A stretch of DNA of 64,000 bases from Danio rerio. Taxonomy: Eukaryota; Chordata; Actinopteri; Cypriniformes; Danionidae. Positions 39,241 to 50,153 of the stretch are shown one piece after another; the stretch's first letter is position 1; the number at the start of each line of letters is the position of its first letter. The position numbers and the translations under genes are program-made. The stretch lies in assembly GCF_049306965.1 (NCBI RefSeq), contig NC_133188.1, positions 9,845,501-9,909,500 of the forward strand. Direction: 5' to 3'. The notes beneath the pieces are model-generated. The model had not been told where the DNA came from, made no database searches, and saw only the letters and a program-made list of their open reading frames with translations.

Positions 39241-40723
39241 CATTGTGTTCTCTGTCTTGTCCCAGACTCCTCTACCAACGTTGAGTCTTGGCAAGTCATC
39301 TGATGTGCGTCAAGGTGAATTTGTGGTTGTCATGAGGAGCCCCTTTTCTCTTAAAAACACCATCACATCTGGAATCGTCAGCTCTGCTCAGAGAGGCAGT
39401 AAAGAACTGGGTCTTTCCAACTCCAACATGGACTACATCCAGACGGACGCTACCATAGATGTAAGAGCATTGAAAACTGGGTGGTGTTGCATGCAAAAAA
39501 AATGTATGTCATCATTTAATGAATTGCATTCCATCACTCAATCACAATTCTGCTTTACAGTTTGGAAATTCAGGAGGGCCTCTCATAAACCTGGTGAGTC
39601 GCTGACATTTACTCAAAAAACTGCTTCTGCCTTTTGGTTTAAAGGGTCATGAAACACCAAAACACATTTTTGAGATGTCAATAGTCATATATATGTTCCA
39701 CGCTGCTAAAAACACTCTTAGGACACATATTTAACAATAAAAGTGAAAATTGGTTGTTTTTGCGTTATTTCAAACAAATTCGTTGTTCTGGTTTGAAAAG
39801 AAATTTTGAAGCTACATCAAGGCCATGTATGAGGTGCCGTATAGGATTTAAATCAAACTTTGCTTATCAACACATACATAAAACACGTGTATATACACCT
39901 ATAAATTACTTGCATATACACCTATACTACTGGATGTTCAAAACAACATGGATGAAACTTGTGTATATACATAAGCTTGATGCATGAATACACCCACATA
40001 CACACGCGCATACATATAAACTCGATCCTCACATAAACACTCACATTAACACACGCACATACATATAAACTTGCTGCATGCAAACACACCTATACACACT
40101 TGCATATACATATAAACTTGATCTATGCATGTACACTCATAAACTCTCACATAAGAATATAAACTTGATGTGTGCATAAACACCCAAATGACACTTGTGC
40201 AAACATACAAAATAAAATTCACAAACATATATACAGTTAGTTGTGTATATACATATATGCAAGTGATTTCATATGTGTGTATGCATGAATTTTCACATTA
40301 AAACGAAGTTATTTCACTTTAAAAGGAAGTCGTTTAATTTCAACGTAAAAGTCCTTTGAGTGTAATGAACAAGATTATTATTTGTCATGAATCAGGTTAT
40401 TGCAAACCTTAAGAAACAGAAATAATGTGATTATTTGAGGAATTACATCTGTTGAAATATGAAAATAGATTATGCGAATTCTAAAAAATAAATAAAAAGG
40501 TAATGCAAAGGAATGCTCCTGCAAAATTAAAGGTTTATTATGCAATTAAATTATTGGAAATGTTATTATGTTTTAATAAATATAAAGTTGCTTAAGTAAT
40601 CATTTTGAATAAAATATGTTTGTCTAATATTAGTTTTTTATGTTTGTTTTATTATTGGTGTCACTATTCGTCAAGGGTTATGATACACACTTATGTCCAG
40701 TAGGGGGCAGGAATTAAACAGGA

Positions 40724-40801
40724 ATTAGCCTGTTTATTGGTGACAGGAAAACCCACTTAAGTGCTTAAGTGGGTTTTCCTGTCACCAATAAACAGGCTAA
40801 T
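40724..40801. repeat. Perfect 38-bp palindrome with a 2-base spacer
   Basis: Arms 40724-40761 and 40764-40801 are exact reverse complements, separated by TG. The left arm begins ATTAGCCTGTTTATTGG and the right ends CCAATAAACAGGCTAAT. It lies at the centre of the longer inverted repeat and could extrude as a hairpin or cruciform. Confidence 0.95.
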
Positions 40802-41530
40802 GCACCAAAATGCTGGATGCCAGCTGCTGTAAAAATATAAGTAGTAGTTATTAAACACAAAAGGAGTGTCCTGATAATATATATAGTTTTTCCATGGGGG
40901 TTAACTTGACCAACATGATGAGCAGAGGCTTTTAATCAGTGTTTTTTTTGTTTGTTTTTTGTTTTTTTGTTTATTGTATATGCTAAATAATTAACAATCA
41001 AAATGATACCAAAATCTTGCAATTTTGACACCCACATTGTAAAAACATATAAAAAGCATAATAATTATAAAAATGTAAAAAACAAAACAAAAAGACTATA
41101 GGCTACATTAACATTTGCAATAGAATAGAGGAGTTTAGTTTGAGTATACATTTATATTTATAATTCTGGTTGCTTTTTGAACGTATTTTAAGGGTTCTAT
41201 CTGTCCATTTATATTTGTGTATGTAATTACCTAATTAAATGAAAAGGTTTTAAATAAAAATATTTCTTATTTTGAATAGTCTATTTATATAGACTAATAT
41301 TTTATATAACATATGTTCATAATTTAACATATTTAATCCCTCTATTAATCACATTATTTCTATTTCATAAGCTTTGCAATAACCAGATTCTTGATAAATG
41401 TTTGTGAATTTTATTTCTTTATATTTTTTTTTGTATGTTTGCGCGAGATGTTATAGGTGTGTTTGCATGCAGTGAGTTTATATGTATGTGCGTGTGTTAA
41501 TGTGGGTGTATTCATGTGTCAAGTTCATAT

Positions 41531-41917
41531 TGTAGCGAGGCAAAGGGAAAACACAAACACAGTTAGCTGGTGTTACAAACAATGCCCCGGAGGGTGCTTT
41601 ATTTACAAGTGAAAAGGGGGTGAATGAGTGCTCTTCTTAAGGGTGCGTGCTCAAGTGCTCCGGGGAGATGGTGAAGACTGGTGAGAGTTCTGGTGTTGGA
41701 TCGGTCACGAGCTGGATTCGGCTGTGGGAGAGACAGAGAGAGACAAGCGTTAGCACAGGGAGTCATGTGCAAATGAAGCTCCCTTTCCTCCTGTGTGGGG
41801 CTGGCTTTTATCTCTCCCTGGCTGATGAGGTCCAGCTGTGAGCGATCCGGTGCTGATGAGTTTCCAGCTGGGGTGAATTTGTGACCTGGGCGACGTGGTA
41901 ACAGCAGACTCGCTACA
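41531..41917 (-). mobile_element. Solo LTR (fossil LTR retroelement)
   Basis: A 387-bp sequence bounded by TGTAGCGAG and its inverse CTCGCTACA, with a 4-bp ATAT on both sides. Read on the minus strand it has a TATA-like GATAAAAG about 110 bases in and AATAAAGC near the 3' end, the usual layout of an LTR. No internal region or second LTR is present, so it is a solo copy. Family is probably Gypsy/Metaviridae-like but unproven. It lies in one arm of the inverted repeat and is younger than it. Confidence 0.7.
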
Positions 41918-43134
41918 ATATGTATATACACAAGTTTCATCCATGTTGTTTTGAACATTCAGTAGTATAGGTGTATATGCGAGTAATTTATAGGTGTATA
42001 TACACGTGTTTTATGTATGTGTTGATAAGCAAAGTTTGATTTAAATCCTATACGGCACCTCATAACCATGAGCTCCTTGTCTAAATTCCAGACGGCAATT
42101 CCTATACGGCACCTCATAGCCATGAGCTCCTTGTCTAAATTCCAGCATGGAGACTGGCTGTCTGTACCGGCGGGTACAATGTGACGTCTTTGAGCTTTCA
42201 TCATTAATTCAAGAGAAAGACGAACTAATCAGCGCGCTCTATTGTGAATGAGGTGCAACTTTATTAATATGCATGATAGCTTCAAAAACTACCTGTTACA
42301 GTATTCAGAGAGACGCGATGTTGTGTTGCTAACCGTAAATAAAACAAGTGGAAGAAGAGGAATTGTTCAGAGACATGGGTCGTCAGTGTTGTTTATAAAC
42401 GTGCCACAACAAAGGTTTTGTTTTCATTTCCCCGCGATGAGAAAGGACCCACATTTGTGGACTACAGTGGTCTTCTAACACGCAAAAAAAATATGTTTGT
42501 AAGGAACATTTTTACCCGAGAACTTTTTGTATGTATAAATGGTGAAATCCAGATTTGCCACTCGTCTTCTTATAAAAAAAATCGCAAATCCAGTTTGCGT
42601 TGATTGTCCTGTCTCTATGGATTTGGTAAGTAAGCAATTGGTGTTCGTTGTTATTCAGATGGCGAAGTAGGCCATTAAAACTACACTCTTCTAGCAGTTC
42701 CTCGGATCCAATATGTCGTTTGTCATGGGGGGCACGCATGAAATGTTCTTGAATGAAAATGAAAGTGCCAAACTGCAGTTAAAGTCGACAAATTAAGAAT
42801 GAAACTCCCCAAAATTACATGACACTCCGGAGGAAACGTGGATAGCGTGGTGACACAATGACGTTAATCGTATTATGTGCTTTAACATGTAAAACGGGAT
42901 CATGAAAGGAACATTCTAAAAGCAACTCATGTAAACACCTTAATCATATTGGTGTTTTAATCAGATTAAGGCAAATAGTTAGATTACTGATGTCCACAAA
43001 ATCATTGCTTTATCTGTTAAACAGACAAGTGAAACACAAACTACTCTTTTGTCTTCATTTGGAATAAAAATTCCAAGTAACTCAACACAAGCAAAGGCAA
43101 TTGTAGGCGTAATAGTAGGAGTATTAGGGTAGGA

Positions 43135-43345
43135 GTATTTATAGCCACAGACATGCAACCTTTTTCAGGGGTAGAAAAGTCCGGTTTTAGGCATTTATTT
43201 AGTGTGCTAGAACCACACTACGAAATCCCAAGTAGAACGTATCTCACAGCTATGGTGGTACCCTCCTTGTACAATAATGTGAAGGAGAAAGTTATTAGTG
43301 CACATTTAGTAGTTGACTACAGATTGCTGGACCTTCAGAGCAACA
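43135..43345 (+). mobile_element. hAT (ZBED-like) transposase fragment
   Basis: Open plus-strand stretch reading MQPFSGVEKSGFRHLFSVLE and then PHYEIPSRTYLTAMVVPSLY. This resembles the hAT transposase block QPFS-VE--GF--L---L-P-Y--PSR--. It is a short isolated piece in the protease intron, without ends. Confidence 0.7.
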
Positions 43346-44263
43346 CAGAGCTTCATGACTGTCATATTAAGAACGTGAATTGTTTTCAAATGTTCATCAA
43401 TATTGTATTGTACTGGCCATACTCTAGCCTTATGTAATAAACTGATGTGTCATGTTTGTACTCTTCAGGATGGTGAGGTCATCGGCATTAATACCATGAA
43501 AGTGACAGCAGGGATTTCCTTCGCTATTCCCTCAGACAGAGTCCGTCTCTTCCTAGACCGATCTGCAGACAAACAGAGTAAGAATGACCTCACAGCTGCT
43601 TGCTTTTGTCTGTGACATCATTTTTTTCACTGACAGATGGTTATTGGGTCTTTTTTCAGACTCTTAGTTTGGAGAATCGGGATCGAAAAGGCGTTACATT
43701 GGAGTGATGATGTTGACTTTGACCCCCAGTTGCCAAACACTTTTATTACAATTTTACAGGAGAATAAAATTCATACATTATGGAATCTACAGATTTTTGT
43801 TATATGCCACTAGATTTGGCTCTTAGAAATTCATGTGCTGGAATACCTGGAAAATTAGCTTGTTCTGTTGAAAAGTGCTTAATTTATCAAGGAGAATTTG
43901 TATGCAATTTTCACGCCTGAAAAATAAAAATGTTTGTAAATTTTTGTGACAATTTAATGCAAAAATACCCGCACAAAATACTGTAATTCCGAAGCAGTGA
44001 TTTAAATGATATGAGAAGTGGCCAATCACAGTCAACCTTGGTTTAGTTTTACCTGAAATGTAAGAGCGGGACAAAGGCCTTTCTGTGTTGCAGTGACAGA
44101 AAAAAACAACTTAAAAACAAATGTATTATGGGAATAATGCTTTTCAGATGTTTTTACTATGTTATTAGCAAGAGTAATTAAACCGCAGACATTGAAGTGT
44201 TTTTGGTTGAAGCGAATGTAATATTGATTGTTTTGCTGATCTGTCTATTAAACTATCAATCAA

Positions 44264-44294
44264 TCAATCTATCTATCTATCTATCTTATCTATT
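44264..44294. repeat. (CTAT)n microsatellite
   Basis: A short run of CTAT/CAAT tetramers in the protease intron. Confidence 0.6.
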
Positions 44295-45004
44295 TATTAA
44301 TCAATCCTTAAACCGTAAAGTCTTTTATCATCTTTAAATTCTCTTTTTCCCCTCCTCAGTATAATCGAAGAGCTAAGGATGCGAGACCCGTCCTTCCCTG
44401 ATGTTTCTCATGGAGTTCTCATCCACCGTGTGATTGTAGGATCTCCAGCCAACAGGTGTGCTGCTCTCTGAACATGATGTTATCAGCTGTTGATTAAGGC
44501 ATCCTATTGATGATGTCATTTCCTGTTTTCTGTTTTGCAGAGCCGGAATGAAGCCAGGAGATGTTAATATTGAGATCAAGGGGGTAAAGGTGAACACGTC
44601 GGAGGAGATATATAATGCTGTGAGGACCAGCGAAAGCTTAAATGTGGTGGTCCACCGGGGGGCCGACCTGCTCATGCTGCACATGACCCCAGAGTCCACA
44701 GAGTGACATCAAGTCAAGTATTTAGTAAGATTAAGAAATGGTGAGTAATGAGAAGCTGTCATAGTTGGAGATGTTGTAAGAAAGGAATCATCTAAAGAGT
44801 TGAACAGTTTTAGCAAACGCTGGACATTCGTGTAGTAAACGTGTTTCTGGAAGCGTATGAAATAATGTGGATGATTCAGACTTCTGTACACTGGATAAAC
44901 CTCAGTGTGTCTGCGCAAACTACACTATCAGTATTGATTTGAAGGAATATCACTGAATATTTTGTTTAGGATTGTCATGATGGCAACAAACACTCAAAGA
45001 CCTT

Positions 45005-45010
45005 AATAAA
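45005..45010 (+). promoter_or_regulatory. Poly(A) signal downstream of the unit 1 protease
   Basis: AATAAA 299 bases after the protease stop at 44706. The same site is at 27191-27196 at the left end of unit 1, where no protease gene precedes it in the window. Confidence 0.4.
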
Positions 45011-45406
45011 ACTGGGTGCTCTTATTGTGAAAATGCTGATGTTTTGTATTGAGTCTCACATTCTCATGTTATGACGTTTGTATTTTAATACATTTTTCTG
45101 AACAGCTCTGATTTCACAATAAACCATTGGAATATTTATGGATGATTTGCTTATGTCGCAGTGACTGATATGTTTAGGTTTTGGGTCAGCGCTGTACAGC
45201 ATTCTGAAAAAGTGTATTTCTAAAAGTGCGCCGTAATGACGCCAGTGTCAACTGCAGTGTGTGTTGGAAAGGACTGGATGCTGTTCAAACCTCATGGCAA
45301 ATATTTGTCACCCCATACAAAACCAGTTTAAATCCACACAATCTGACAACACTGGGGCTAGATCACAATATAAGCCACAACACAAGTGAGTTCAATAAAA
45401 TATATC

Positions 45407-45412
45407 TTTATT
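45407..45412 (-). promoter_or_regulatory. Poly(A) signal of pim-like kinase copy 2
   Basis: Minus-strand AATAAA about 50 bases after the stop at 45461, as in copy 1. Confidence 0.6.
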
Positions 45413-45460
45413 ACAGACATGTACAAAAATCAAATATACAAAACATTCTGCTAATGTGAC

Positions 45461-48400
45461 TCAGAACTCCAGCATGGACCAGTCGTGGTAAGGCATCTCT
45501 TCTAGAGGAATTCTGCACTCTGGATTCTCATGCAGACAAGCCCTCATCATATCACAGCATTCTGTGAAGAAGAAATGGAGAGGTGAGGTTATTGTTATTA
45601 TTATTATTAAGCTGTTTCACTTAATTGTTCTTTGATGAACATCTCACCTTGAGAGAGGGTAAATTTGGACCAGTCATGTTGAAGGTAGTACAGGTCATAC
45701 GCTGATGGGAATTCTCCATGGAGCATTGTGAACAGAAGAACCCCAAGAGAATAGACCGTCGCTGGTTTGGCCCGGTAGCATCCTTTTTCATAAAACTCTG
45801 GCGGGATGTACGCTTCTGTGCCTGGAGGAGAGACGTTTAGTTTAGCATCATGTTGAATATATATACCAGATGGGCTTCAGCTGTGCTAATTAACCAGCTT
45901 TCAATACGTATATTAATAATGCTTATGCACATTCATAACTAGTGTTGTCAAAAGTATCAACTACCAATCGATACCGACACTCATCACAGTCATATTTGCT
46001 GAGCATGTGAACACCAATGGCCAATCAGTGGTGTTTAACAGCGCTCAAATTGACTTGTTAAATGTCAGAATCGATTGGTACCGAAGTCGATACTTTTGAC
46101 CACACTATTCAAAACACCTACCAGAGAAGAGACTGTAGGCTGATTCCATCATGAAGTCTCCACACCCGAAGTCGATCAGCTTGACTTCCAGTGTGTCGGG
46201 GTTCACCAGCAGGTTTTGAAGCTTAATGTCCCGGTGGAACACCCCGCGGTAACAGCACACGTTGGCAGCATAAACAGCTTGCCTCATGATGGTATGTGCT
46301 GTTTTCTCACTGAGGACTCCACCGCTGACTTCAAGGAATGCCTCCAGGTCCATGCTTGGACTAGGCCGCTCCATCACCATGACGTAATGGTTTTTAAAGA
46401 CCTGCCAGTCCAGAAGCTGAATAATGTTCGCACACCTGGAGCCACCGCTGGCCATGTTTGCCAAGGTGATCTCTAGAGGAAGTGGCTGGTCACATGACTG
46501 AAAACAAAATAATAATGTTGGTTTTCAAACAAGGGTTTCTGACCACAGCCTGTGGTCTATAATAAATATAAGACTTTATAAACTGAACACAGCGAACAGA
46601 AAGTGTAGTCTACTCACAGAGCTGACATCTTGCATATTTGGGGTCTTCTGAACAAATTTAACTGCCACCTGTTTAAAGGAACAAGCGAACAATTAACATG
46701 TGCACGGAGATCATTTCATTCAGTCATAAATCCTGAACAGAGGATTCATTCGTCAGCAGAAATGTCCAAACAATGAAAGCTCTGATGATGTTCTTTAAAC
46801 AGGGAACTTCATCAGAGGATTTGAGTCTACAAAAATGAATACCTGCAGACCATCCTGTATGCGAATCCCCTCATACACGGAGCCGAAACCTCCTTCACCA
46901 AGCTGCTTTCCGAGTTTGTAGCGGCAGCTGATGTCATCTGTTAAAAATGAAGAAAATGTCATTAAATTATAAACCAAATAAAAACACAAACAGTTGAAGT
47001 CAGAATTATTGTCAGATTTCAGAACATGATAGTTTTAATAACTCATTTCTAATAACTGATGTCTTTTATCTTTGTCGTGATGACAGTACATCATATTTAC
47101 TGGATATTTTCAAGATACCAGTGTTCAGCTTAAAGTTCTGAATACTTAAACTTTATTGCTCTGCATCATTTGGGAAATATTTTAAAAATATTAATAAAAA
47201 ATCACAGGAGGGCGAATAATTTTGACTTCAACTGTATAATTTTACAAAGTTTGATGAGCCTAAACAAATGTTCTGAACTCCAGCAATAAACTTACTATTG
47301 TCCAAGCAGGTCCCATCATCTGCTGTAGACTTCACAGCAGAGTCCTCTTGTGAGACCTGATCCGGTAAAGGGTTCCAGTTTTCATCCAGGGCAGAGTCAC
47401 AGATGTCATCTGTTATGAGCTGCTGGCTCACTGGAAGTTCATTGTTTTCATCAGATGGTGAACTTGGAGGACTATCAAGCTCTTGCTCCAGGCTGTCCTC
47501 ACTGAGGGAGGATTCGTTGTCTGCTGGGAAGTGAAGCTCTGCAGAGTCGTTCTCAATGACCACTGCAGAGTCAAAGCTGTTCACTTCCAGCTTAAAGTCC
47601 AAATCTTCGTCTGCTGGAGCATCAAGAGCTGGAGGTTGGAGAACTTCCAGCTCCAGGTTGCTCACAGCAGTGCAGAAGAATTTAGAGCTACTGATGGGCT
47701 CTGCGTGAAGTTCGTGGATCTCCTGCACACAAAGCTGATCTAAAGAGAGGAAGGAACATCATTAATATGACTCTACAACTCTTTTTGACAAGATATTTGA
47801 ACAGTTCATTTGCAGAAACATTACTCAATGTGTTTTTATTGATGATCTTCATGGGTTTTCTGCATTGAATTAGCAAACAAGTAAACTATATATCTAAAGG
47901 CAAAGCTCACTGAAATAAAAAATCCTAATACAAATAATTCTTATTTTTTCTGTTTTTTACACAAAACTACAAATTCTGAAGAAAATTCCTGAAATCAGCA
48001 GCCATTAACCTTCATTGTAGGAACACAAAATACTGTGGAAGTCAATGGCTGAAAGCACCTCAAACAGGTTTAAGGAGTAAATTATGACAGAATTGTCTTG
48101 TTTATGTGAACTGTGGCTTTAAGAAACTCTTTCTAAAATGTCCTCCAGTTAATGTTGATTTCTGATCTTTAAACACTTATGTGTTGTGTTTGGTGTGTTT
48201 AACAGTATGCTTTAGTAATTAAAAGTGCTCATAAATCTATTTTACCAACAACAGTAGCTCTTCTTCTGGAAAAACAGGCGAAGAAGATGGGAGACAATTT
48301 GAGTTTCCTCTTTTTCTGTCTCCCTGCCTGTTTTCCTGCAGCGACGGCCGGGTCATCGGTCATCAGATGACGGTGATTCTCTGTCGTGCTGCCGGTGGGT

Positions 48401-48531
48401 TCGAGTGGCTCACACGGTTGTTCGTTCGCACACTTAACACCAAACGCTTTCTTCAGACGGTTAATCAGTTTTGAAAATGCCATTTTATCACTGTACTGTT
48501 GAATCGCAGAAAGTACTGAACTACTAGACAT
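45461..48531 (-). CDS. Pim-like serine/threonine kinase, copy 2
   Basis: Seven exons at the same places as copy 1: 48531-48246, 47739-47296, 46937-46843, 46668-46618, 46497-46122, 45821-45648 and 45561-45461 (TGA). It is also open for 508 aa. Catalytic features are unchanged: GEGGFG, VAVK, ERP hinge, HRDIKLQN and DFG. Compared with copy 1, exon 1 is identical in protein, the kinase domain differs at two residues by eye (S to A near 315, E to K near 327), and the acidic second exon differs at about seven (for example SKPE to FKLE, DEVNES to DENNEL, NSNPS to NWNPL). Most changes elsewhere are silent. This points to a recent duplicate kept under constraint in the kinase part. Its partner is the htra2-like gene at 61986. 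Confidence 0.88.
45940..46107. mobile_element. Small hAT-type MITE in a kinase intron (copy 2)
   Basis: Same insertion and terminal repeats as 28130-28297. Confidence 0.75.
46988..47246. mobile_element. Internally deleted AAGTCAGAATTATT-type MITE (copy 2)
   Basis: Counterpart of 29178-29436, with the same internal deletion. Confidence 0.7.
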
Positions 48532-48846
48532 CCAAAGAAGCTAATGAGAGTTTCTGCTACGTCAAAAGCTTTTTACTGTCACCGATGATGTCAGAGTTCC
48601 ACAATTCCATTTGGTATTACGTAGAGACTTTTTAAAACACAACAAACTTCTAATGCAGGCCCGCGCTAGACTGACTGGCTCATTCGCCTTAATGTGCTCA
48701 CACAGCCACCTGCTTATACACATTTTTTTCCAATTATTAATTAATTTATTTTTGCACTTAGGCCTATATATTTTTTCTGTCATGCACAACTTTTTCTGCG
48801 TTTTGCTTTTTATTACAATTATTACCATGTTTATATATATTTATAC

Positions 48847-48882
<36 letters not shown>

Positions 48883-48889
48883 GTGTGTA

Positions 48890-50117
48890 TGATTCATTTA
48901 TTTTGAGTAGCTCATTTCGGTTATTTTATATTTTCATTATCAATTATTTATAACTTTTAACTGTATTATTATTATCATTTATATTATATTTTATATATTA
49001 TGATTATATAAATTCGTTATTCTTGTGAATTCTTTTTAAATGAATAATGCTTCAAATAATAAATTAAAAAGAAAAATATGCAACAAAATGAAGTTATCCA
49101 TATTACCTGAAACCGCCAGTAGGTGGTGGTAGGACACTGTCTTAAGTGAATAAGACATTTATTCAGCAACAAAGCAACTGTTGTATTTATGAATAGATCA
49201 AGGGTGAATCGACTCTCACAATTAATTTAAATCCACAGATTCATTCACAAAAAATAACCCACTCTAGCCTAAATAAGGACTGAACCGATGTGAACGCTAA
49301 CAGGTAGGAATAATGATCAAATTCTTGTGGATTAAACATCTTTGATGACATTAATTGCAGTAGATTTTGTTAAGTTACAACAAAAGGTATGAAATGGTTT
49401 TAATTGCGAACTGTACTTATTTTGTGTGAACATGCTACATGCTAACACCATCACAGCATTGCAGTCAACTAATTTAGAGCTACTAACGTTAGTCAACAGT
49501 CCCCTTCACTAAGTGAAAAATGCGAATTAAAAAGAAAAAATAACCTAAATAAAATAAATAATTACAAATTAAACAAATGAATATTTAAGTCAGTGTAAAT
49601 AGATCTAACGTTTATTACTGTATGTCACAGGCAAGTAGCGCTAATTAGCATTTGATGCTAATGCTAACATTGATGCAACTTAATGTAACTGTAATGTAAA
49701 TATTAATGTTATATTAACGGTACTGTAACTTTAAACTAATTATTGTTTTACTTAAAAGCTCGATCAAACCTTTAACATTAACATCAGTCAGATTAATTGC
49801 TATTTAAGTGATTCTGTTAAAATTACCTTACATTTGTTTCTGTCTAGTTAACTTTAGGAACTATACAGGGAGAGGAATTATTTAGTGTTATATTACAGAA
49901 ACTCGATATTTCTTTTCTATATTTTTGTTAGGCCACAGTTTGAAATGCCATTCTGCAGGCTGAAATGGCATATTTAACACAATTAACCACAGCTTTACTA
50001 CAAATAATACAGTCAGGTTTATTTTTTGTGGATAAATGTAAGCTTACTTTAGTAAAACTATGTTTTTGTCTTATTGGCTAAATGGGCTCATGAAAGTGTT
50101 TCACATAGAAATGAATA

Positions 50118-50153
<36 letters not shown>

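Larger units (their letters stand above)
39829..42063. repeat. Long inverted repeat, about 2.2 kb, centred near 40760
   Basis: The outer arms ATGAGGTGCCGTATAGGATT (39829) and AATCCTATACGGCACCTCAT (to 42063) are exact inverses. The match continues inward through ATATACACCTATA-rich text and ACACGCACATACATATAAAC / GTTTATATGTATGTGCGTGT (about 40050 and 41475), then a more diverged AT-rich part. The right arm is enlarged by the solo LTR at 41531-41917. It may be a foldback-type element. Confidence 0.75.
39643..42620. mobile_element. TTAA-type transposon relic with THAP-like remains
   Basis: Starts after TTAA (39639-39642) with AGGGTCATGAAACACC, a common zebrafish repeat end. At about 42317-42520 plus-strand frames give CCVANRK, then FSFPRDEKGPTF, then VCKEHFYPRTF: the C-x-C, FP and C-x2-HF parts of a THAP domain, with frameshifts. 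The right terminus was not located, and the inverted-repeat structure at 39829-42063 interrupts it. The right limit is approximate. Confidence 0.4.
36452..44706 (+). pseudogene. HtrA2-like serine protease, unit 1 (probably broken)
   Basis: Seven exon-like blocks: 36452-36656, 39266-39460, 39561-39593, 43469-43577, 43660-43729, 44360-44455 and 44541-44706 (TGA). They follow mammalian HTRA2 from [16 protein letters not shown] to the end. The trypsin-like triad is visible: His in VTNAHVV, Asp in AADIATIK, Ser in [12 protein letters not shown]-type end follows ([20 protein letters not shown]; ends TPESTE). HtrA2 proteases are mitochondrial intermembrane-space quality-control enzymes that can also bind inhibitor-of-apoptosis proteins. 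Two defects stand out: block 43660-43729 has an in-frame TAG (43665-43667), probably once Trp, and its donor reads AG/TTGCCA, with no GT. Skipping that block would shift the frame. Gly-to-Arg in VVVMRSPF is also unusual. No upstream exon with a start, transit peptide or IAP-binding motif was found. A truncated protease without PDZ remains possible. Confidence 0.8.
26946..44759. repeat. Tandem duplication, unit 1 (pim-like kinase plus htra2-like protease)
   Basis: Sequence from about 26946 (CATAGTTGTAGATGTTG) matches sequence from about 44760 (CATAGTTGGAGATGTTG) at high identity over introns, exons and old repeats. The genic part has a constant offset of 17810. The unit contains, in order, a protease-type 3' untranslated stretch with AATAAA (27191), the minus-strand kinase and the plus-strand protease. 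Left of 26946 no match to the other unit's flank is seen, so this looks like the array edge. Confidence 0.85.

Noticed and set aside
39829-40260. ATACAC/CACATA-rich stretch considered as a satellite
   Set aside because: No regular period; it is better explained as one arm of the long inverted repeat.
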